Below are positions 1 to 6,294 of a DNA stretch of 16,195 nucleotides, piece after piece; the first letter of the stretch is position 1, and the number at the start of each line of letters is the position of its first letter. This stretch comes from Clostridiales bacterium UBA735 (GTDB lineage Bacteria > Bacillota > Clostridia > Oscillospirales > Oscillospiraceae): NCBI GenBank assembly GCA_002298695.1, contig DBLB01000069.1, positions 10,530-26,724 of the forward strand, given 5' to 3'. Below the pieces are notes generated by a model, which was not told where the DNA came from, searched no databases, and saw only the letters and a list, made by a program, of their open reading frames with translations. Position numbers and translations under genes: made by a program.

Positions 1-23
1 GATGAAGGCATCGGCCCCTACAG
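1..23. repeat. Truncated copy of CCCCTACAG hairpin repeat
   Basis: The window opens inside a hairpin unit: GATG, a 4-nt loop, CATC, then GGCCCCTACAG. It matches the right part of the complete unit at 130-157, so the missing left arm (GGGCC) probably lies just outside the window. It belongs to the same family as the copies at 75-102, 130-157 and 6129-6156. Confidence 0.6.
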
Positions 24-25
24 GG

Positions 26-102
26 GTGCGTGCGGATTCGCCCGGGGGGTTCGGGCGGGGTGGTGCGAGCTGCCGGGCGGACAGAGCCGTCCGCCCCTAC
101 AG
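26..102. repeat. Long copy of dispersed intergenic repeat (about 75 bp)
   Basis: This stretch is repeated in diverged form at 6081-6156. Shared blocks are GTGCG..CGGATTCGCCCGGG, then GTGCGAGC.GCCGGGCGGACAG, then CCCCTACAG. The right end is a hairpin: GGGCGGAC (75-82), a 6-nt loop, GTCCGCCC (89-96), followed by CTACAG. No reading frame is conserved between the copies, so it behaves as a non-coding dispersed element. Whether it acts in RNA (attenuator, processing site) or as a mobile miniature element cannot be told from two copies. Confidence 0.65.
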
Positions 103-179
103 GGTGCGGAGGAAGATTTCGGGGCATGCGGGCCGATGAGGGCATCGGCCCCTACAGAGGGGTGCGGGGGAAGATTTCG
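103..179. repeat. Direct repeat pair flanking a second hairpin unit
   Basis: GGTGCGGAGGAAGATTTCG (103-121) recurs as GGTGCGGGGGAAGATTTCG (161-179), with one mismatch and an offset of 58 nt. Between them lies the hairpin GGGCCGATG (130-138), AGGG loop, CATCGGCCC (143-151), then CTACAG (152-157). The stem is a perfect 9 bp. The arrangement suggests tandem growth of the same repeat family as 26-102. Confidence 0.65.
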
Positions 180-202
180 AGCGGGACGGGAGATCGGGAC
201 TA

Positions 203-231
203 TTGCAATTCCAACGGATTTTTCATAGAAT
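203..231 (+). promoter_or_regulatory. Predicted sigma-A promoter for the Mrr-type gene
   Basis: TTGCAA (203-208), a 17-nt spacer, then TAGAAT (226-231). Each hexamer differs from the consensus at one position and the spacing is ideal. Transcription would start near 238, leaving a leader of about 28 nt before the ATG at 266. The AT-rich stretch stands out from the GC-rich repeats before it. Confidence 0.6.
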
Positions 232-265
232 AGGGAAAACAGCAGTTGGGAAGGGAGCGAATGAG

Positions 266-1288
266 ATGCAGAACTGGACGGATGAGGCGCTGCGAAATCT
301 GCTCTGCGAGCAGCTGCGGCAGCTGGGCGCCGTGCGGCGGAAGCAGCTGATCGAGGCGGCGCTGGGCCGGATGGAAGGGCAGGACGCGGACAAGGGCGAC
401 CTGCGGCCGGGGTCGGCGGCGGTGCGCGGCAAGAGCCGGCTTGGCATGCTGCTGACGGAGCTCATCCATATGGGCGTGATCGCGGAGGATGCGGTCGGAT
501 TTCTGCATTTGCAGCCGGGACAGGTGCCCGGTGTGTCGCCGGCGCGGGTGCGGGAATTCGTGCTCGCGGAGCTCGGCAAGGGAGGTACGGTTGGCAAGCA
601 GGCGCTTTTCCGGCGGGCGGAGCATGCGTTTGGCACCGACCGGACGGCAGACAAGCAGGACGACAACGCACTGCGGAGCGTGACGGGGCGGGTATTGCTC
701 GACCTCGAGCGCGAGGGGCATATCATCAAAAGTTCCCGCGGCTACCGCATGGCCGACGAGGATGGGTATCCCGGAACGGAGCTCGGCGGCTGGCTGCGGC
801 AGGCGGCGGAGGGCGGCGACCTGCGCACGTGCTTCCTCGAAGCCATCCACACGAAGGGCGGCGAGTGGTTCGAGGTCTACTGCGTCGACCTGCTGCGGCG
901 CTACTATGTGCTGACCGGCAAGACGGTCGACGAGGGGGCAGTCACCGGCGGGTCGAACGACGGCGGCATCGACGGCGTGATCCACACGCAGGACGATCTT
1001 GGCTACCGCGAGACGGTGCTGATGCAGATGAAAAACCGGCACGCTGTGATGACGAGCAAGGACGTGCGCGAATTTTACGGGGCGGTCTGCGCGGAGAACG
1101 GGTCGCGCGGGATCTTCATCACGCTCTCCTCGTTCCATCCGGACGCGCAGAGGCTGCTCGACAAGGTCGACAACCTGACGGGCGTGGACGGCGCGAAGCT
1201 GTTCGAGATCGCGCAGAAGTGCGCCTGCGGGCTGCGGGAGGAAAACGGCCGCTGGCACATCGACGACGCGCTGTTCCTGCGCACCTGA
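266..1288 (+). CDS. Stand-alone Mrr-type restriction endonuclease
   Basis: Encodes 340 residues. The C-terminal part has the Mrr-type nuclease signature of the PD-(D/E)xK superfamily: GGIDG with the metal-binding Asp at residue 236, then QMK with Gln254 and catalytic Lys256, preceded by the TGGSNDGG turn. Family knowledge: Mrr-like proteins cut DNA, often modified DNA (type IV restriction), without a partner methylase. The first 190 or so residues look like helical, winged-helix-type DNA-recognition material, judged from pattern only. The start at 266 is chosen because GGGAAGGGAG lies 8-10 nt upstream; the in-frame start at 203 overlaps the predicted -35 box. No methyltransferase or specificity gene is adjacent, which fits a solitary enzyme. 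It sits beside a repeat patch, so it may be an accessory gene. The substrate is not deducible; a role in DNA repair or phage defence is equally possible. Confidence 0.85.
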   Translation: MQNWTDEALRNLLCEQLRQLGAVRRKQLIEAALGRMEGQDADKGDLRPGSAAVRGKSRLGMLLTELIHMGVIAEDAVGFLHLQPGQVPGVSPARVREFVLAELGKGGTVGKQALFRRAEHAFGTDRTADKQDDNALRSVTGRVLLDLEREGHIIKSSRGYRMADEDGYPGTELGGWLRQAAEGGDLRTCFLEAIHTKGGEWFEVYCVDLLRRYYVLTGKTVDEGAVTGGSNDGGIDGVIHTQDDLGYRETVLMQMKNRHAVMTSKDVREFYGAVCAENGSRGIFITLSSFHPDAQRLLDKVDNLTGVDGAKLFEIAQKCACGLREENGRWHIDDALFLRT

Positions 1289-1430
1289 GCGGAAAGACGG
1301 AACTTTTTCCGGCAAAATGTGCGCGAGACTTCCGGAACAGCGGAAAGTCAGGATGGAAACGCGCTTTTTCACGTGCATCTGCAAGAGAGGAAATTCCAAC
1401 AAAATGCGTCAAATAGTCAATAAAACACAG

Positions 1431-1479
1431 AAAATGCCTGTGTTCTGCAAATGTTAAATTTGCAGAGCACAGGCATTTT
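1431..1479. terminator. Long hairpin terminator, possibly bidirectional
   Basis: Two 22-nt arms (1431-1452 and 1458-1479) pair with one G/U-type mismatch around the loop GTTAA. The right arm ends in a T-rich tract (CATTTTCTATT) and the left arm is preceded by an A-rich tract, so it could stop transcripts in either direction. It closes the endonuclease gene. The 1289-1430 stretch before it holds no gene that can be supported, only short imperfect inverted repeats. Confidence 0.8.
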
Positions 1480-1482
1480 CTA

Positions 1483-1511
1483 TTGACAGAATTGCGGGAA
1501 GCAGGTAAAAT
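1483..1511 (+). promoter_or_regulatory. Consensus sigma-A promoter of the surface protein gene
   Basis: Perfect TTGACA (1483-1488), exactly 17 nt, then TAAAAT (1506-1511). It begins 3 nt after the terminator stem ends. The predicted leader runs from about 1518 to 1622. AAAGGA (1607-1612) serves as ribosome site for the ATG at 1623. Confidence 0.75.
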
Positions 1512-1622
1512 ATATGCAAAAACAGGAAGATTGGCATGCGGACCATATGGACAATGGACGAACTGCCACGGCCTGCATTCTGCCGCGAGGGGGCGGCAAA
1601 TGGAAAGAAAGGATGAAAAACT

Positions 1623-3749
1623 ATGAAGAAGCGTTTGTTATCGCTGATGCTGGCGCTGGTCATGGTATTCTCAGTCTTGCCGACGGCGGCGCTTGCAACC
1701 GGCGAGGGGGACGGGACGACCTACAACAACGCTGCGGCGGCAAAGGCCGAGACCGGCGTGACCGCGACCAAGACGGCGACGGTCAATCCCGACGGCACGG
1801 TCACCATCACGCTCACGGCAGAGGGTACGGCGACCGGCACCGAGACGACCGTCTCGGCGGCCGATGTGGTGCTGGTGCTGGATACGTCGGGGTCGATGGC
1901 TTACTGCGGCGGCGAACTGGAATGGAAATGGCGCGGTTTCAAGAGCCACTGGGAGTGCACGACCTGCGGCCATAATTATGGCATTGTCAGCGGCCTGCTT
2001 GAAAGAATGTTCAACGGCCAGTGCATGCAGGAGACGAACCGCCGGCTGAGCATGGAAAAAGCGGCTGCGGTCAGCTTCGTCAATAAGCTGATTGCCACGA
2101 GTACGGATATCCATGTCGGCGTTGCGGCGTTTGCCGATGCGGGAAAGACAGTCTGCGCGCTGAGCCGTGACACGAATGCCCTGACGAACGGGATCAACGC
2201 GCTGACCGCATACGGCAACACAAGCTATGACGCGGGCCTCACGGCGGCGGCAGACATTATGAACGGTTCAACCCGGCAGAAGTTTATCGTCTTCCTGTCT
2301 GACGGCGAACCGTATCCGGCCAAATATGACGGCAAGACGACGGCGGAGCGGCTGAAGGCGCAGGGCATTACGATCATGTCGGTCGGCATTGACATGGCGA
2401 CGCATGATTCGTCGGCACTGGAGAACATCGCTTCCACGAAGGACGGCAAGCCGATGTATTACAGCGCTACGCTGGCCGCGCTGGATGCGGTGCTGGGTTC
2501 CCTGACGCATGAGATCGAAAAGACGCTCCATGCCGGCGAGAATGCCGTGATGACCGACGTCATTGATAGGACAAACTTCGAACTGGCGGAGACGACCCTT
2601 CCGGCAGGGCTGACGACGACCGACAACGCTACACTGACCTGGGACATCGGCAGGATCGAGGGAGCGCAGAAGTCCGTGTCCTTCAAGATCCGGCCGACGG
2701 GCACGGCGACCGGCGTGCTGAAGACCAACAGCGACGTCAGCCTGACGTTCAACAGCACCGCCAAGAATGGCGAGCAGGTCACGCTGACCAAAGAAGCCAT
2801 CGGCGAGCCGACGGTGGAGCGCTATCAGATCACGTATACCGATGGCGTGGACGGCGAAGAGGTCTTTCCTGATCAGGTTTCGTACTGGCTGAAAGGACAG
2901 GGCAAGCCGGAGTTCAACGGTACGCCGAGCCGGACGAACTATGAGTTCAAGGGCTGGACAGATGGGCCTGCGACCGATTACACGAAGGTTTATGTGGCTA
3001 CGTGGGAGCTGACGACCATCACCGACGAGATCGTTGTGACGGTCAAGGGCAAGACCGACAGCAAGGCTTATAACAGTACGGTGCAGACGTTCGGCGATTA
3101 TGAAGTCGTGTCGATCAGCGACAATCGTTACACTGTACGCGACTTTACATATGACAATGCTGCGATTGCCACGGGCACAAATGCTGGCGAATATAAGATG
3201 GGCCTGACGACTGCGAACTTCACGAACAGCAATTCGATGTTCACGAATGTGACGTTTGTGGTGCAAGAAGACGGCAAGCTGACCATCACGCCGGCGGCGA
3301 TCGAGATTACCGCGGACAGCGATGAGAAGGTCTACGACGGCACGGCGCTGACGAAGAACAGCTACAAGATCACGAAGGGCGAGTTCTACGGCACAGACGG
3401 TATCGATACTGTGACCATTGCGGGTTCGCAGACGGATGTCGGTGAATCTGACAATGAGATCACGGGCTATACGCTGACGACCGGCACGAACGCGAGTAAC
3501 TATGCGATCACGACGGTCAAGGGTAAGCTCAAGGTGACGCCGGTCACGGATAAGGTCGTCGTCAAGATCACGGGCAACACCGGTACCAAGGAGTATAACG
3601 GCAGCACACAGTCTAGTGGAAGGCTACACCGTTGCGAGCATCAGCAATCCGAAGTATGCCGAGGCGAACATCAAGCTCAATGGCACGGCAAAGGCCGAAG
3701 GCAAGGATGTCAACAAGTACACGATGGGCCTGACGGCTGCGAGCTTTGA
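1623..3749 (+). CDS. VWA-domain surface protein, N-terminal part (frameshifted)
   Basis: This 708-residue frame is the first part of a giant surface protein. Residues 1-25 are a classical signal peptide (MKKR, hydrophobic core, cleavage after ALA). A von Willebrand A domain follows at about 81-310 with a complete MIDAS metal site: DTSGS (Asp87, Ser89, Ser91), Thr200 and Asp227 in FLSDGEP. A four-Cys insertion (95, 112, 115, 134) lies between the first MIDAS motif and the next helix. After an Ig-like stretch, residues 401-463 resemble an InlB/Listeria-Bacteroides repeat, then MBG-like repeats begin. Up to about codon 664 (position 3614) the frame matches the repeats; beyond that it reads out of register and stops at 3749, losing the SLH anchor. 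Family knowledge: VWA proteins bind protein ligands through the metal site, so adhesion is likely. If only this frame is translated, the product is secreted but unanchored. Start chosen from the signal peptide and the AAAGGA site. Confidence 0.85.
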   Translation: MKKRLLSLMLALVMVFSVLPTAALATGEGDGTTYNNAAAAKAETGVTATKTATVNPDGTVTITLTAEGTATGTETTVSAADVVLVLDTSGSMAYCGGELEWKWRGFKSHWECTTCGHNYGIVSGLLERMFNGQCMQETNRRLSMEKAAAVSFVNKLIATSTDIHVGVAAFADAGKTVCALSRDTNALTNGINALTAYGNTSYDAGLTAAADIMNGSTRQKFIVFLSDGEPYPAKYDGKTTAERLKAQGITIMSVGIDMATHDSSALENIASTKDGKPMYYSATLAALDAVLGSLTHEIEKTLHAGENAVMTDVIDRTNFELAETTLPAGLTTTDNATLTWDIGRIEGAQKSVSFKIRPTGTATGVLKTNSDVSLTFNSTAKNGEQVTLTKEAIGEPTVERYQITYTDGVDGEEVFPDQVSYWLKGQGKPEFNGTPSRTNYEFKGWTDGPATDYTKVYVATWELTTITDEIVVTVKGKTDSKAYNSTVQTFGDYEVVSISDNRYTVRDFTYDNAAIATGTNAGEYKMGLTTANFTNSNSMFTNVTFVVQEDGKLTITPAAIEITADSDEKVYDGTALTKNSYKITKGEFYGTDGIDTVTIAGSQTDVGESDNEITGYTLTTGTNASNYAITTVKGKLKVTPVTDKVVVKITGNTGTKEYNGSTQSSGRLHRCEHQQSEVCRGEHQAQWHGKGRRQGCQQVHDGPDGCEL

Positions 3750-4890
3750 GAACACCAGCACAAACTTCACGAATGTGGAGTTTGAAGTTGAGGATGGCTG
3801 GCTGGAGATCACGCCGGTCGAGGCGACGGTGACGGTCACCATTACGGGCCACAACGCCACGCAGACGTACAACGGTTCGGAATACACGGTCACCGGCTTC
3901 AACGCCACCATCAGCAACGATAAGTACACAACAAACGACTTTACGTATACAGGCGCTGCGACTGTAAAGGGCACGAATGCGCAGGACGCTGCGTATCCGA
4001 TGGGCCTGAAGGCGGAAGACTTCACAAATACAAACACGAATTTCACGAATGTCGAGTTTGTGGTGACGGACGGCTGGCTGAAGATCGAGCCGGCGGAGAT
4101 CGAGATCACCGCGGACAGCGATGAGAAGGTCTATAACGGCACGGCGCTGACGAAGAACAGCTACACGATCACGAAGGGCGAGTTCTGCGGCACGGATGGC
4201 TTTAAGAGTGTCAGTGTAACGGGTTCGCAGACGGATGTCGGTACGGCCGAGAACGTCATCACGGGCTACGAGCTGGCCGACGGCGTGCTTGCGGGCAACT
4301 ACAAGATCACGACGGTCAAGGGCGAGCTCGAAGTGACGCCGGTTACGGATAAGGTCGTTGTCAAGATCACGGGTAAGACCGATACCAGGGAGTACAACGG
4401 CCAGAAGCAGACGGTCGAAGGCTACACCGTGAAGATCGACAATTCCCTTTACAAGGAAACTGATTTCACGTTCAGCGGTACGGCAAAGGCCGAGGGCACC
4501 GAGCCGCAGGACGAAGCGTACCCGATGGGCCTGACAGCTGCGGACTTTACGAACAACAGCAAGAATTTCACGAACGTTGTGTTTGAAGTGACTGACGGCT
4601 GGCTGAAGATCACGCCGGTGCAGGCTGAGGTCACAGTCGAGATCGTCGGCAACACGGACGAAGTGGAATTCGACGGTCTGGAGCACACGGTCGAGGGCTA
4701 CACGGTCGTGAGCATCTCGAACGAGCTTTACACGAGCGCGGACTTCCGCTACAACGGCGAGGCGATCGCCCGCGGCACGCAGCCGGGCACCTATAAGATG
4801 GTATTGGATGCAGCGGAGTTTAAGAACGTCAGCAAGCGTTTTGACAATGTGCGGTTTGTTGCGACGAACGGCTGGCTGAAGATCACCGAC
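3012..4890 (+). repeat. Seven MBG-like protein repeats of two types
   Basis: Approximate units: A1 3012-3293, B1 3294-3542, A2 3543-3816, A3 3817-4092, B2 4093-4341, A4 4342-4617, A5 4618-4890. Type A carries EYNG or equivalent, then FTN..FTNV.F and a closing GWLKITP-like strand. Type B starts IEITADSDEKVY(D/N)G and ends in KVTP-like strands, as in MBG domains of bacterial surface proteins. B1-A2 and B2-A4 are a duplicated pair, close to identical over long DNA stretches. Most copies are 249 or 273-276 nt, multiples of 3; A2 is 274 nt, which exposes the extra base. Such repeats usually act as stalks and can recombine to change length. Confidence 0.8.
3612..3615 (+). other. Site of the +1 frameshift in the surface protein
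   Basis: The duplicated units B1-A2 and B2-A4 are 799 nt apart up to about 3609, but GTGGAAGGC at 3616 and GTCGAAGGC at 4414 are 798 nt apart. One extra base therefore lies around 3612-3615 (CAG TCT A GTG GAA; the A at 3615 is the simplest candidate). The context contains CTAG and no homopolymer run. It could be an assembly or sequencing error, a true inactivating mutation, or a regulated switch. Confidence 0.8.
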
Positions 4891-6024
4891 GAGCCGACGC
4901 ACAACATCGAGATCGCGCTGACGAAGACCATCCGCCAGACCGGCAACGCCGAGCCGCAGCCCACCGCGTTCACGTTCCGCGTGGAAGCGACGGATGCCGA
5001 CGGCAAGGTCATCTACACGAAGGACATCACCAGTGAGAAGCTCGCCAAGGGCGACAACGACGTTGCGCTGAACTGGAAGGTCCTCAACCGCGACCTTGTG
5101 AACATTTTGCAGAACGCCAGCAAGCTGACGCTCTCCGAGGTCGACAAGGGCGAGGCCGGCTGGACATACGACAAGACCGTCTATGAGCTGACGCTGAGAC
5201 CGAAGGCCACGGCATACGCTCTGACCGAGGTCGAACCGAAGACGAAATATGAAGTCGTTGCGATGGTGAACGGCGAGGTCCTGACCCCGAGCTTTGTCAA
5301 CGAGTACAGCTACAACCCGATCTACGTTCCGCCTGAGACGACCACGCCGCTGCTCAACACCAGCGACCATGTGGCCTATGTCATCGGTTATCCGGACGGC
5401 GGCGTCCATCCGAATGCGACGATCACCCGCGCCGAGGTTGCGACGATCTTCTTCCGCATGCTGAATGAGGACGTCCGCGACGCGAACTACACGAAGGAGA
5501 ACAGCTTTACCGATGTTCCCGCCGACAAGTGGTACAGCGCCGCGATCTCCACGATGGCGAAGCTGAAGATCGTCACCGGCGACCCGGACGGTTCGTTCCG
5601 CCCGAACGACTGCATCACCAGAGCGGAATTTGCGGCCATCGCGGCCCGCTTCGATGAGAGCGCTGCATCCTCCGTGGCGTCGTTCAGCGACATCTCCGGC
5701 CACTGGGCAGCGCGGTACATCTCTCGCGCAGCGGAGCTCGGCTGGATCAAGGGCTATTCCGACAACACGTTCCGGCCCAACAAGGATATCACCCGTGCTG
5801 AAGCCATGGCGATGATCAACCGCGTTCTGAACCGCAACCCGGAGAGTGTGGACGATCTGCTGCCCGACATGAACGTCTGGAACGACAATCTGGATACGAG
5901 CAAGTGGTACTATCTGGATGTGCAGGAGGCGACGAACAGCCACGACTATTTCCGCAAGTACGGCGGCAATGAGTCCTGGGTGCAGATGATCGCAGATCCG
6001 GACTGGAAGGCGCTGGAGCGCTGA
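3616..6024 (+). CDS. MBG-repeat, FctA-like and SLH part of the surface protein
   Basis: This 802-residue frame continues the protein begun at 1623; joined across 3615, the whole would be about 1466 residues. It opens in the middle of repeat A2 (GTG at 3616, no convincing ribosome site), so it is not a natural gene start. After repeats A2-A5 comes a domain at about 4897-5320 resembling the FctA/Spy0128 pilin type: LTK (Lys codon 4924), SEV (Glu codon 5137) and FVNEY (Asn codon 5299) are placed as the Lys-Glu-Asn triad that forms an internal isopeptide bond in that family. A Pro/Thr linker (VPPETTTP) leads to three SLH domains at about 5353-5466, 5500-5652 and 5683-5835, with GYPDGG, GDPDGSFRPN and GYSDNTFRPN plus ITRAE in each. 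SLH domains bind pyruvylated secondary wall polymer and hold the protein on the cell surface. The first SLH is shortened. No sortase motif is seen. Confidence 0.85.
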   Translation: MEGYTVASISNPKYAEANIKLNGTAKAEGKDVNKYTMGLTAASFENTSTNFTNVEFEVEDGWLEITPVEATVTVTITGHNATQTYNGSEYTVTGFNATISNDKYTTNDFTYTGAATVKGTNAQDAAYPMGLKAEDFTNTNTNFTNVEFVVTDGWLKIEPAEIEITADSDEKVYNGTALTKNSYTITKGEFCGTDGFKSVSVTGSQTDVGTAENVITGYELADGVLAGNYKITTVKGELEVTPVTDKVVVKITGKTDTREYNGQKQTVEGYTVKIDNSLYKETDFTFSGTAKAEGTEPQDEAYPMGLTAADFTNNSKNFTNVVFEVTDGWLKITPVQAEVTVEIVGNTDEVEFDGLEHTVEGYTVVSISNELYTSADFRYNGEAIARGTQPGTYKMVLDAAEFKNVSKRFDNVRFVATNGWLKITDEPTHNIEIALTKTIRQTGNAEPQPTAFTFRVEATDADGKVIYTKDITSEKLAKGDNDVALNWKVLNRDLVNILQNASKLTLSEVDKGEAGWTYDKTVYELTLRPKATAYALTEVEPKTKYEVVAMVNGEVLTPSFVNEYSYNPIYVPPETTTPLLNTSDHVAYVIGYPDGGVHPNATITRAEVATIFFRMLNEDVRDANYTKENSFTDVPADKWYSAAISTMAKLKIVTGDPDGSFRPNDCITRAEFAAIAARFDESAASSVASFSDISGHWAARYISRAAELGWIKGYSDNTFRPNKDITRAEAMAMINRVLNRNPESVDDLLPDMNVWNDNLDTSKWYYLDVQEATNSHDYFRKYGGNESWVQMIADPDWKALER

Positions 6025-6034
6025 ACACAGCATC

Positions 6035-6072
6035 AAAACAGGGAAGCGGATTTTTCCGCTTCCCTGTTTTTT
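6035..6072 (+). terminator. Rho-independent terminator of the surface protein gene
   Basis: A 16-bp perfect stem, AAAACAGGGAAGCGGA (6035-6050) and its complement (6055-6070), closes a TTTT loop and runs into a T tract (6067-6072). It lies 10 nt after the stop codon. The GGGAAGCGGA core recurs in the terminator at 7947-7981. Confidence 0.9.
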
Positions 6073-6080
6073 CGCGTCCG

Positions 6081-6156
6081 GGTGCGCGGATTCGCCCGGG
6101 AGTTTGCGACGGATCAGTGCGAGCCGCCGGGCGGACAGGGGCGGCCACCCCTACAG
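6081..6156. repeat. Second copy of the dispersed intergenic repeat
   Basis: Diverged copy of 26-102: GGTGCGCGGATTCGCCCGGG (6081-6100), GTGCGAGC, CCGGGCGGACAG (6128-6138 region) and CCCCTACAG (6148-6156). The terminal hairpin is imperfect here (GGGCGGAC against GGCCACCC). It sits between a terminator and the iscS promoter, in non-coding DNA like the first copy. Confidence 0.65.
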
Positions 6157-6203
6157 TAGGGAGGCGGAAAAGAGAAAAAATCGGCAGCAGTGGAATAAAC
6201 CTA

Positions 6204-6231
6204 TTGACAAAGTATGTTTTTGTGCTATGAT
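6204..6231 (+). promoter_or_regulatory. Predicted promoter of iscS-iscU
   Basis: Perfect TTGACA (6204-6209), a 16-nt spacer, then TATGAT (6226-6231). Transcription would begin near 6238, giving a leader of about 57 nt. Two operator-like sites lie within or just after it (6208-6220 and 6243-6255). Confidence 0.75.
6208..6220. promoter_or_regulatory. Candidate Rrf2/IscR operator, upstream site
   Basis: CAAAGTATGTTTT matches the downstream palindrome AAAACTATGTTTT at 11 of 13 positions. It overlaps the 3' end of the -35 box and the spacer, a position where bound protein would block RNA polymerase. Weaker than the site at 6243 because the left arm is imperfect. Confidence 0.4.
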
Positions 6232-6242
6232 AAACCCATAAG

Positions 6243-6255
6243 AAAACTATGTTTT
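6243..6255. promoter_or_regulatory. Candidate Rrf2/IscR operator, downstream site
   Basis: AAAAC-TAT-GTTTT is a perfect inverted repeat with a 3-nt centre, immediately after the predicted start of transcription. The same core, AAAC-TAT-GTTT, occurs in the promoter of the Rrf2 gene at 8528-8542, in the same position relative to its -10 box. Regulation by that Rrf2 protein is inferred from the shared site and the gene neighbourhood. Confidence 0.55.
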
Positions 6256-6294
6256 AGGCGGAAGAACTGCCTGAACCCCCAAGGAGGTCTTTCC

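Noticed and set aside
200..1402. 400-codon minus-strand open frame opposite the Mrr-type gene
   Set aside because: Shadow of the plus-strand gene, which has recognisable nuclease motifs; the minus product has none and would start in the terminator region.
1514..1975. 153-codon plus-strand frame overlapping the start of the surface protein gene
   Set aside because: Out of frame with the signal peptide and VWA domain, no ribosome site, Gly/Arg/Asp-rich nonsense composition.
3600..3620. Programmed ribosomal frameshift site of prfB or transposase type
   Set aside because: No CTTTGA, A-rich slippery heptamer or upstream Shine-Dalgarno-like stimulator is present; TCT-AGT is not a known slip pair, so it is reported only as an indel.
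3012..4890. Possible CRISPR or other DNA repeat array
   Set aside because: Units are 250-276 nt, lie in a coding frame and encode MBG-like domains; no short repeats with unique spacers occur.
3613..6036. 807-codon open frame on the minus strand opposite the surface protein gene
   Set aside because: It mirrors the codon phase of the GC-rich, repetitive plus-strand gene; its predicted protein is Arg/Val/Leu-rich without domains, and no ribosome site or promoter is visible.
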